From positions 1-5,506 of the forward strand of contig JAJYYS010000108.1 in assembly GCA_021800745.1 (NCBI GenBank): a stretch of 5,506 nucleotides of DNA, read 5' to 3'. The notes beneath the pieces are model-generated. The model was not told the origin of the DNA. It searched no databases and was given only the letters and a program-made list of their open reading frames with translations. Shown one piece after another: positions 1 through 5,506 of this stretch; position 1 is the stretch's first letter, and each line of letters opens with the position of its first letter. This DNA is from a bacterium (lineage in GTDB: Bacteria; SZUA-79; Acidulodesulfobacterales; Acidulodesulfobacteraceae). The position numbers were made by a program, and so were the translations under genes.

Positions 1-2453
1 TCGACGTATTTTTTTATTTTGGGGCTGTCCAATGCAATTTTAAGCACTGCGGATTCATCCGAATTTATATCCGCAACTATAAGGTCGCGCATTTTTCCGT
101 TTATCTGCACCGCGATATTACAGTTTTCCCGAACATAGCCCGTATCTATTATTTCAGGCCACGGCTCATTTTCTATAAGCGAACCGTTCAATATTTCGAA
201 TGCTTCCGAACAAACATGCGGAGTGAAAGGATACAGTATTAAAATAACGGAGTTTAAAAAGTATTTAAGCAAATATTTATCGGCTTTGCTCAGAACTGTT
301 TCTTTACGGGCTTCGCCGGTTATAAAATCGTTAAATTCGTTAATTAATTCCATCGAAGAACTGATTATCGTGTTAAAATGATAGCGTCCTTCCATTTCTG
401 TTTCCGTTTTCTCGATTATCCGGCTTAACTTGTAAACAATTTCTTTAATATTTTGATTTATATCGGTTTTTAAGGTTTTATAGATAAAAAAATCGCCGTC
501 AGCATCTTTAAGTATTTCCGACCCTGCAATTACGGTTCTGTAAAATCTATTAATAAACCTGAATGCCCCTTCGACTCCGGAATCGTTCCATTCAAGGTCT
601 TTTTCCGGCGGAGCGGCAAAAAGAACGAACAGTCTTACGGTGTCGGCTCCGAATTTTTTAATAAGTCCGTCGGGGTCAACTACGTTGCCTTTAGATTTCG
701 ACATCTTTGCGCCGTTTTTTACCACCATTCCCTGCGTTAAAAGATTTTTAAACGGCTCGTTTAATTTAAAATATCCTAAATCCCTTAAAACTTTAACAAA
801 AAATCTTGAATACAGAAGATGCATAACGGCATGCTCGACCCCGCCTATGTATTGGTCCACCGGCAGCCAGTAAGCGGCGTCTTCGCCTTTGAACGGAACT
901 TCTTCTTTCCTATCCAAAAGAGTATATCTTAAAAAATACCACGAAGATTCCACGAACGTATCCATCGTATCCGTCTCGCGCTTTGCATTGCCGCCGCATT
1001 TAGGGCATTTTACGTTTACGAACGATTTAAGTTTTTTTAAAGGCGAAACGCCTTCGCCGGTAAACGCGGCATCGCCCGGAAGCGCTAACGGCAGATCGCT
1101 TTCGTTTAAAGGAACGGTTCCGCATTTTTCGCAATATACTATAGGAATAGGGCATCCCCAGTATCTCTGCCTCGATATTCCCCAGTCCCTGAGCCTGTAA
1201 TTGACAACTTTCCTGCCTATTCCCGTTTTTTCGGCATATGCGGAAATTTTTTCTTTAGCTTCTTCGGAAAAAAGTCCGTCAAACTCTCCCGAATTAATCA
1301 GCGTTCCGGATGCGGTAAAAGGCAGTCTTTCATCTTCTTTTCCGGAGGTTGCCGGTTTGATTACCCTGATTATTTCAATCCCGTATTTTTCGGCAAATTC
1401 GTAATCGCGTACGTCATGAGCGGGAACGGACATTATAGCGCCCGTTCCGTAATCCATTAAAACAAAGTTTGCGATATATACCGGCATTTTTTTTTCGTTA
1501 AAAGGATTTACGGCAAAAGAACCTGTAAAAAAACCTTCTTTTTCTGAAATATCCTTGGAAATTAACGAATTATGCGTCATTTTTTCCAGTTCGGCTATCT
1601 TTTCGGGGGTTTTAATCAATTTTTTCGCAAGCGGATGAAACGGGGACATTGCAACAAAAGTCGCTCCGAAAATAGTATCCGGTCTCGTCGTAAATATTTC
1701 TATTTCGTCTTTGTTGTCTTCCGAACCTTCTACCTTAAAAAACAGGCTTAAGCCGGAACTTTTTCCAATCCAGTTCCTTTGCATAGTTTTGACTTTGTCC
1801 GGCCAGCCGTCTAAACCGTCCAAATCATCAAGCAGTTCTTCCGCATAAGCGGTTATTTTAAAAAACCACTGCTCCATATTTTTTATATTCACGTTATTGC
1901 CGCATCTCCAGCATCTGCCGTCTTCCACCTGTTCGTTGGCAAGAGTCGTATTGCAGGAATCGCACCAGTTGACGTTGGAAGTCTTTTTATAAGCCAGCCC
2001 TTTTTTAAACATTTGTAGAAAAAATAACTGCTCCCATTTATAATATTCAGGGTCGGAAGTTATTACGATTCTGTTCCAATCGTACGAAAAACCTAGTTCT
2101 TTAAGTTGCGCCGCCATATAATCTATGTTATTTCGGGTCCAGAGGGCGGGATTGGTTTTATTCTTTATCGCGGCATTTTCGGCGGGAAGCCCGAAACTGT
2201 CGAACCCTATCGGGTGAAGCACGTTAAAACCGTTTAATCTTTTAAAGCGGGCAACGGCATCCCCTATGGCATAATTCCTGACATGGCCCATATGAATTCT
2301 GCCGGAAGGATACGGAAACATCTCCAGACAGTAAAATTTCGGCTTATTTTCCACAGCGTTCTTTACGGCAAACGTATTTTCTTTTTCCCATAAAGACTGC
2401 CATTTGCTTTCTATCTTATTAAAATCGTAATTTTTATCTGCCAAAACTTTCAT
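1..2453 (-). CDS. leuS: Leucyl-tRNA synthetase, 3' end cut by window edge
   Basis: Class I aminoacyl-tRNA synthetase that attaches leucine to tRNA-Leu in the cytoplasm and edits mischarged tRNA. Reading from the ATG at 2453 gives 817 residues with no stop before the window edge; the bacterial family is usually about 800-860 residues, so probably only some 10-20 residues are missing. The HIGH signature appears as HMGH (54-57) and KMSKS is at 583-587. A Cys4 zinc knuckle is visible at C164/C167 and C181/C184, and a second pair of CxxC motifs at C441/C444 and C483/C486. The CP1 editing domain shows TTRPDT (255-260) and GTGAIMSVPAHD (336-347), whose T260 and D347 correspond to the known editing residues of E. 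coli LeuRS. DWGISRQRYWG (423-433) is typical of the family. The region before KMSKS is short, so the leucine-specific insertion of E. coli LeuRS is absent. The ATG at 2453 is the only Met upstream of the catalytic motifs. It starts 21 bases after lspA, without a recognisable Shine-Dalgarno sequence. Confidence 0.97.
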   Translation of the reverse strand, partial: MKVLADKNYDFNKIESKWQSLWEKENTFAVKNAVENKPKFYCLEMFPYPSGRIHMGHVRNYAIGDAVARFKRLNGFNVLHPIGFDSFGLPAENAAIKNKTNPALWTRNNIDYMAAQLKELGFSYDWNRIVITSDPEYYKWEQLFFLQMFKKGLAYKKTSNVNWCDSCNTTLANEQVEDGRCWRCGNNVNIKNMEQWFFKITAYAEELLDDLDGLDGWPDKVKTMQRNWIGKSSGLSLFFKVEGSEDNKDEIEIFTTRPDTIFGATFVAMSPFHPLAKKLIKTPEKIAELEKMTHNSLISKDISEKEGFFTGSFAVNPFNEKKMPVYIANFVLMDYGTGAIMSVPAHDVRDYEFAEKYGIEIIRVIKPATSGKEDERLPFTASGTLINSGEFDGLFSEEAKEKISAYAEKTGIGRKVVNYRLRDWGISRQRYWGCPIPIVYCEKCGTVPLNESDLPLALPGDAAFTGEGVSPLKKLKSFVNVKCPKCGGNAKRETDTMDTFVESSWYFLRYTLLDRKEEVPFKGEDAAYWLPVDQYIGGVEHAVMHLLYSRFFVKVLRDLGYFKLNEPFKNLLTQGMVVKNGAKMSKSKGNVVDPDGLIKKFGADTVRLFVLFAAPPEKDLEWNDSGVEGAFRFINRFYRTVIAGSEILKDADGDFFIYKTLKTDINQNIKEIVYKLSRIIEKTETEMEGRYHFNTIISSSMELINEFNDFITGEARKETVLSKADKYLLKYFLNSVILILYPFTPHVCSEAFEILNGSLIENEPWPEIIDTGYVRENCNIAVQINGKMRDLIVADINSDESAVLKIALDSPKIKKYV

Positions 2454-2474
2454 TTAAATTAATATTCTAAATTT

Positions 2475-2936
2475 TTAAATATATTTTATAACCGATATAA
2501 AAAGCAGTATCGTTCCGACGACCACAGAACTGTCCGCTAAATTAAAACTCGGCCAGTGATAGCCGTAAATATGAAAATCGAGAAAATCTACTACATATCT
2601 CTGAAAAATCCTGCTTAAAAGATTTGAAAATGCGCCTGAAATAATCAAGGACGAAGATATTATAAATAAACCGGCGTCGATTTTTGCCTTGAATAAAAAG
2701 TATGTTATAGCCGCAATTATTAAAGCCGTAAGAAATATTATAAACAGGGTCGAATAGCCGCTCATAAATCCAAACGCAACGCCGGTGTTGTCGATATGGA
2801 CTATATTGAAATAATGGCTTACGACCGTTATTTTATCGGCCAAAGGTATTCCGTTATTTATAAAAAATTTCAATAACTGGTCTAATATTAGGATGGGAAT
2901 GAAAACGGAAATTAATATGACTAATTTTTTTTTCAT
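2475..2936 (-). CDS. lspA: Lipoprotein signal peptidase (signal peptidase II)
   Basis: Inner-membrane aspartyl protease of family A8 that cleaves the signal peptide of diacylglyceryl-modified prolipoproteins, downstream of Lgt. The 153 residues are at the short end of the usual range (about 150-170). Four hydrophobic segments lie at roughly 5-25, 63-81, 86-104 and 137-151, after a Lys-rich N-terminus. Family landmarks are D19-Q20 with K23 in the first segment, NTGVAFGF (50-57, usually NTGAAFG), VVDFLDF (115-121) and FNLADSS (131-137). The catalytic dyad is inferred to be D117 and D135, by correspondence with D124 and D143 of Pseudomonas LspA. The usual GNLxDR motif reads SNLLSR (104-109): the Asn and Arg are kept, but Gly and Asp are both Ser. 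The ATG lies 8 bases after the pgk stop, with no clear Shine-Dalgarno sequence, so translation is probably coupled to pgk. Codons 2-4 are a run of nine A. The identification is firm; full activity is inferred. Confidence 0.94.
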   Translation of the reverse strand: MKKKLVILISVFIPILILDQLLKFFINNGIPLADKITVVSHYFNIVHIDNTGVAFGFMSGYSTLFIIFLTALIIAAITYFLFKAKIDAGLFIISSSLIISGAFSNLLSRIFQRYVVDFLDFHIYGYHWPSFNLADSSVVVGTILLFISVIKYI

Positions 2937-2944
2937 TAAAGTTG

Positions 2945-4174
2945 CTATTGTTTTACAGTCTGTTGTTTTAAATTATTTTTTTTGGAACAGTCGATTAAGG
3001 CTTCTATGCCGGGCAGTTTCTTCCCCTCCAGAAGCTCAAGAAATGCTCCGCCTCCGGTCGAAACATATGACATTTTTGCAAACTCACCCGCCCTGTGCAA
3101 TGCGACGTCGGTATCGCCGCCTCCTACTATCGTTAAGGCATAGGCGTTTGCAACGCTGGAAACCAGAGCAAAAGTTCCCCTGCTGAACGCATCCATTTCA
3201 AAGACGCCCATAGGTCCGTTCCATACGATGGTTTTAGCGTTCTGAATAGCTTCGGTAAAAAGAGTAACTGTCGCAGGACCGATATCCAAAGCCATCCAGC
3301 CTTTAGGAATCTCCTGAATAGTCGTAACCTTTGTTTCCGCATCCGGCGCTAATTTGTCGGCAACGACCACATCGACCGGCAGATAAAGCTTTATTTTCTT
3401 TTCATTTATTTTTTCAAGAGTTTTTTTGGCATATTCGAGCATTTCGTCTTCGACAAGAGAACTTCCCACGTCGTGTCCTAACGCCTTAAGAAAAGTATTG
3501 GACATCGCTCCGCCGATAATTAATTTGTCTATTTTATCGGCTAAGTTAGACAAGACTTCTATTTTTCCGGAAACTTTTGCTCCTCCGACGATTGCCACAA
3601 AAGGCTTCATAGGGTTTTCTACGGCTCTGGTGAAATAATTTAACTCTTTCCTTATCAGAAAACCTGCGGCGCAAGTATTTACGAATTTTGTAACCGCAAC
3701 ATTGGAAGCGTGCGATCTGTGGGCGGTAGCAAATGCGTCGTTGACGTAAATATCGCAAAGGGAAGCTAATTTTTTGCCGAACGCATCGTCGTTGTTTGTT
3801 TCTTCGGGATAAAATCTTAAATTTTCGAGAAGTATAATATCGCCGAAACCGGCTGATTTGACGGTATTTTCCGCAAGTTCGCCGACGCATTCCCCGACAA
3901 ATTTAACGTCTTTGTCTAAAAGCCTGCTCAGTCTTTTTGCCACTACAAGCAGTGAAAGTTCCGGAACTTTTTTACCTTTAGGCCTTCCCATATGCGACAT
4001 TAAAACAACTTTTGTGTTTTCGTCGAGGCAGTAATTTAAGGTGGGAAGAACCGCCCTTATACGCGTATCGTCGGCAATATTACCGTTCTGGTCTAGAGGA
4101 ACGTTAAAATCCACTCTTATAAGCAGGGTTTTATTCCTGATGTCTATTTCATCGATATAAACAATATTATTCAT
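2945..4174 (-). CDS. pgk: Phosphoglycerate kinase
   Basis: Cytoplasmic glycolytic enzyme that transfers phosphate from 1,3-bisphosphoglycerate to ADP, giving 3-phosphoglycerate and ATP; it acts directly after the gap product. Translation gives 409 residues. The N-terminal substrate-binding half shows RVDFNVPL (20-27), HMGRPKG (61-67), LENLRFYPEE (116-125) and DAFATAHRSHAS (146-157). The nucleotide-binding half shows GGAKVSGK (197-204), GGAMSNTFL (221-229), WNGPMGVFE (318-326), the GGGDT loop (351-355) and STGGGAFLELLEGKKLPG (372-389). About 15 polar and basic residues follow the point where many bacterial Pgk proteins end (LPGIEAL, 387-393). The start at 4174 is chosen because MNNIVYID begins a normal Pgk N-terminus and has a Shine-Dalgarno sequence overlapping the gap stop. 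An in-frame ATG at 4237 would add 21 residues unlike Pgk and overlap gap. The gene is 11 bases from gap and 8 from lspA. Confidence 0.97.
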   Translation of the reverse strand: MNNIVYIDEIDIRNKTLLIRVDFNVPLDQNGNIADDTRIRAVLPTLNYCLDENTKVVLMSHMGRPKGKKVPELSLLVVAKRLSRLLDKDVKFVGECVGELAENTVKSAGFGDIILLENLRFYPEETNNDDAFGKKLASLCDIYVNDAFATAHRSHASNVAVTKFVNTCAAGFLIRKELNYFTRAVENPMKPFVAIVGGAKVSGKIEVLSNLADKIDKLIIGGAMSNTFLKALGHDVGSSLVEDEMLEYAKKTLEKINEKKIKLYLPVDVVVADKLAPDAETKVTTIQEIPKGWMALDIGPATVTLFTEAIQNAKTIVWNGPMGVFEMDAFSRGTFALVSSVANAYALTIVGGGDTDVALHRAGEFAKMSYVSTGGGAFLELLEGKKLPGIEALIDCSKKNNLKQQTVKQ

Positions 4175-4182
4175 CCGGATTT

Positions 4183-4188
4183 TCCTTA
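4183..4188 (-). promoter_or_regulatory. Ribosome binding site of pgk, overlapping gap stop
   Basis: TAAGGA includes the gap stop codon TAA and lies 8 bases before the ATG at 4174. It decides the pgk start: the alternative ATG at 4237 inside gap has no support from homology. The overlap suggests that ribosomes ending gap can pass directly to pgk. Confidence 0.75.
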
Positions 4189-5199
4189 TTTCGTCATAAA
4201 AACCGCCATTTCGGCAAGCCTTGTCGAATATCCCCATTCGTTATCGTACCAAGCGAGAACCTTTACGAGGTCGTCCCCGATAACTTTCGTGCTCAAAGAA
4301 TCTATTATAGAAGAATGGGGGTCTCCGATATAATCTATAGAAACCAAAGGCTCTTTGCTGAACGCAAGAATTCCTTTAAGATAGGTTTCGGAAGCTTCCT
4401 CTAATTTTGAATTAACCTCTAAAATGGAAGTTTTTTTGGAAACCTTGCACACAAGGTCGTTAATGGAAACATCCGGCGTAGGCACCCTTAAAGACATTCC
4501 GTCGAGCTTGTCCTTGAGTTCCGGCAATACTTCGCAAAGAGCTTTTGCCGCGCCGGTCGTAGTCGGAATAATAGACAGCGAAGCGGCTCTCGCCCTTCTT
4601 AAATCTTTATGGGGTAAATCCAATATCCTCTGGTCGTTAGTGTAAGAATGCGCGGTGGTCATATTGCCTTTTTCTATCGTAAAATTTTCATGCAATACTT
4701 TGGCGACGGGAGCAAGACAGTTTGTGGTGCATGACGCCATAGACACGATAGAATGCTTACTTTTGTCGTAAATTTTATCGTTAACTCCGAGTACTATAGT
4801 AACATCCGGGTCATGGGCGGGAGCGGAAATTAAAACTTTTTTAGCTCCGGCAAGGATATGTTTTTCCGCATCGCCTCTTTTGGTAAAAAGCCCCGTAGAT
4901 TCGATAACTAAATCAACGCCGAGATGTTTCCATAAAAGTTCGGCAGGGTCTTTTATTGCCGTAATTAATGTTTCTCTGTTATCAGCAATTATATGGTCTA
5001 TATCGTATCCCACATAGAAGCCGGCTTTGCCGTGAACGGAATCGTATTTAAGAAGATGGGCAAGCACTTGCGGATTGGTAATATCGTTAATAGCTACTAT
5101 TTCAACTTGCTCTCCCTTGGCAATCATGCTCTGAAATATTCTAAAGACGTTTCTGCCTATCCTTCCGAATCCGTTTATCGCAATTCTTAAATTTGCCAT
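4186..5199 (-). CDS. gap: Glyceraldehyde-3-phosphate dehydrogenase, type I, NAD-type
   Basis: Cytoplasmic tetrameric enzyme (by family) that oxidises and phosphorylates glyceraldehyde-3-phosphate to 1,3-bisphosphoglycerate. Its 337 residues match the usual length of about 330-340. The Rossmann fold begins with INGFGRIGRNVFR (8-20), followed by NDITNP (38-43) and LLKYDSVHGK (49-58). The active-site motif SCTTNC (156-161) carries the catalytic C157, and H184 in TTAHSYTNDQ (181-190) is the partner His, with the canonical spacing of 27. RDL-type phosphate-site residues are in HKDLRRARAA (197-206), and the C-terminus has WYDNEWGYSTRL (317-328). D39 after the second strand, together with L195-P196 before HKDL, matches glycolytic NAD-specific enzymes such as the Bacillus GapA type, rather than the Ala/Ser seen in NADPH-using photosynthetic forms; cofactor choice is therefore inferred as NAD. 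The ATG at 5199 has a strong Shine-Dalgarno sequence. It is the first recognised gene of the gap-pgk-lspA-leuS run. Confidence 0.97.
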   Translation of the reverse strand: MANLRIAINGFGRIGRNVFRIFQSMIAKGEQVEIVAINDITNPQVLAHLLKYDSVHGKAGFYVGYDIDHIIADNRETLITAIKDPAELLWKHLGVDLVIESTGLFTKRGDAEKHILAGAKKVLISAPAHDPDVTIVLGVNDKIYDKSKHSIVSMASCTTNCLAPVAKVLHENFTIEKGNMTTAHSYTNDQRILDLPHKDLRRARAASLSIIPTTTGAAKALCEVLPELKDKLDGMSLRVPTPDVSINDLVCKVSKKTSILEVNSKLEEASETYLKGILAFSKEPLVSIDYIGDPHSSIIDSLSTKVIGDDLVKVLAWYDNEWGYSTRLAEMAVFMTK

Positions 5200-5205
5200 A
5201 AATCT

Positions 5206-5212
5206 CTCCCCT
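5206..5212 (-). promoter_or_regulatory. Ribosome binding site of gap
   Basis: AGGGGAG on the minus strand lies 6 bases before the gap ATG. It stands out as a purine- and G-rich patch beside a nearly pure A/T spacer. A similar G-run (GGGGG) lies just upstream at 5218-5214. It is the strongest Shine-Dalgarno sequence in the window and fits a highly expressed glycolytic gene. Confidence 0.8.
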
Positions 5213-5226
5213 GCCCCCTGCCTTTT

Positions 5227-5242
5227 ATTAAATTAATTTAAT
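5227..5242. repeat. 16-base perfect A/T palindrome upstream of gap
   Basis: ATTAAATTAATTTAAT is its own reverse complement. It covers the proposed -10 element of the gap promoter. It may be an operator half-site pair, or only a chance product of a spacer with almost no G or C. It lacks the GC stem and T-tract of an intrinsic terminator. Confidence 0.4.
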
Positions 5243-5255
5243 TATTGAATTTTAA
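5227..5255 (-). promoter_or_regulatory. Possible sigma70-type promoter for gap operon
   Basis: Reading the minus strand, TTAAAA (5255-5250, 4 of 6 matches to TTGACA) is followed after 17 bases by TTTAAT (5232-5227, 5 of 6 matches to TATAAT). This would start transcription near 5220 and give a leader of roughly 20 bases holding the gap ribosome binding site. The spacer is almost pure A/T, so such matches arise easily by chance. Read-through from the upstream gene is equally possible. Confidence 0.3.
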
Positions 5256-5270
5256 AAATTAAACCGTATT

Positions 5271-5506
5271 TTAGTGCGATTCGTAATTTCTATGTTTTTT
5301 ACGTTGACCGCCTTTATTTTCATGACCTCCATGTTGCATACGACCTCTTTGGCCTTGTCCTCTGTAGCCCTGGCCTCCTTGCCCAAAAGGTCTTCTCATT
5401 CTCCAGTTTTGATAAGGATGATTGCGGTAAAAACTATTTACATGCGACCGCCATTCGCCGTAATTCCTTAAAAACATTTGATGCCTGCCCCACCAGCCCG
5501 GATGAT
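5271..5506 (-). CDS. Gly/Arg/His-rich hypothetical protein, C-terminal end only
   Basis: I do not recognise this protein. The open frame ends with TAA at 5271-5273 and stays open to the right window edge, giving 77 visible residues. An internal ATG at 5477 could be a start, but the nine residues before it (HPGWWGRHQ) have the same Trp/His/Arg-rich character as those after it, so I prefer a longer protein cut by the edge. The visible part has two zones. The first, about 37 residues, is aromatic and basic, with HPGWW and, 28 residues later, HPYQNW, plus WRSHVNSFYRNH between them. The second is a 40-residue low-complexity tail with 11 Gly, 6 Gln, 6 Arg and 4 His, including QGGQG, YRGQGQRGR, HGGH and a final KKHR patch. 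It could be a secreted or envelope protein or a nucleic-acid- or metal-binding tail; nothing visible decides this. It precedes gap by 71 bases on the same strand, with no terminator seen between them. Confidence 0.6.
   Translation of the reverse strand, partial: HPGWWGRHQMFLRNYGEWRSHVNSFYRNHPYQNWRMRRPFGQGGQGYRGQGQRGRMQHGGHENKGGQRKKHRNYESH

Larger units (their letters stand above)
1..5199 (-). other. Probable operon gap-pgk-lspA-leuS
   Basis: Four genes share one strand with gaps of 11, 8 and 21 bases, and none of the gaps can hold a terminator. The unit runs out of the window through the 3' end of leuS, so further genes may follow. gap and pgk form a common glycolytic pair; the lspA and leuS continuation is not functionally related to them. 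Co-transcription is inferred from spacing only. Confidence 0.8.

Noticed and set aside
640..1404. Three consecutive plus-strand open frames
   Set aside because: They lie antisense within leuS, whose minus-strand frame encodes all family motifs here; they have no recognisable features.
2893..3186. Plus-strand open frame across the pgk/lspA junction
   Set aside because: Antisense to two well-supported genes, with a composition that looks like a frame shadow.
4175..4237. A 21-residue N-terminal extension of pgk starting at an ATG at 4237
   Set aside because: It overlaps the end of gap, is unlike any Pgk N-terminus, and the ATG at 4174 has a Shine-Dalgarno sequence and begins normal Pgk sequence.
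5225..5260. A/T inverted repeats as a terminator after the partial upstream gene
   Set aside because: No GC-containing stem followed by a T-tract is present; pure A/T pairing is too weak for an intrinsic terminator.
5274..5471. Plus-strand open frame with a hydrophobic N-terminus, opposite the Gly-rich partial gene
   Set aside because: Its hydrophobic look comes from the complement of Gly/Arg/His codons; it lacks a Shine-Dalgarno sequence and overlaps the minus-strand frame almost fully.
1..5506. A novel defence, mobile or CRISPR-like system
   Set aside because: All but one gene are standard housekeeping genes, and there are no direct repeats, transposase, integrase or RNA gene signatures.

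Overview
This is a bacterial chromosomal window of moderate-to-low GC (about 40 % by eye). All coding sequence that can be supported lies on the minus strand. Reading from the high-coordinate end, the order is: the C-terminal end of an unrecognised Gly/Arg/His-rich protein (5506-5271); an AT-rich spacer (5270-5200) with a possible promoter; gap (glyceraldehyde-3-phosphate dehydrogenase, 5199-4186); pgk (phosphoglycerate kinase, 4174-2945); lspA (lipoprotein signal peptidase, 2936-2475); and leuS (leucyl-tRNA synthetase, 2453 to the window edge, lacking only its last C-terminal residues).

The four recognised genes are separated by 11, 8 and 21 bases with no terminator between them, so they are very probably one transcription unit. 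gap and pgk catalyse consecutive glycolytic steps: G3P to 1,3-bisphosphoglycerate, then 1,3-bisphosphoglycerate to 3-phosphoglycerate with ATP formation. lspA acts in the membrane on prolipoproteins. leuS charges tRNA-Leu. The last two are housekeeping genes with no metabolic link to the first two, so the grouping looks like an expression operon rather than a pathway. gap and pgk have good Shine-Dalgarno sequences. lspA and leuS have none that can be recognised, which suggests lower or coupled translation for the downstream pair.

The host is a bacterium that uses NAD-type glycolytic GAPDH and processes lipoproteins. The genes alone do not fix the phylum. An AT-leaning, lysine- and isoleucine-rich Gram-negative or an uncultured proteobacterium-like lineage is possible, but this is a guess.

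I see no mobile element, CRISPR array, RNA gene or clearly novel system. The points most worth a second look are the low-complexity partial protein at the right edge, two substitutions in an otherwise conserved LspA motif, the compact leuS without a leucine-specific domain, and the pgk C-terminal tail that follows an A8 run. No stretch longer than 300 bases is without a gene; the only intergenic region of any size is 5200-5270.
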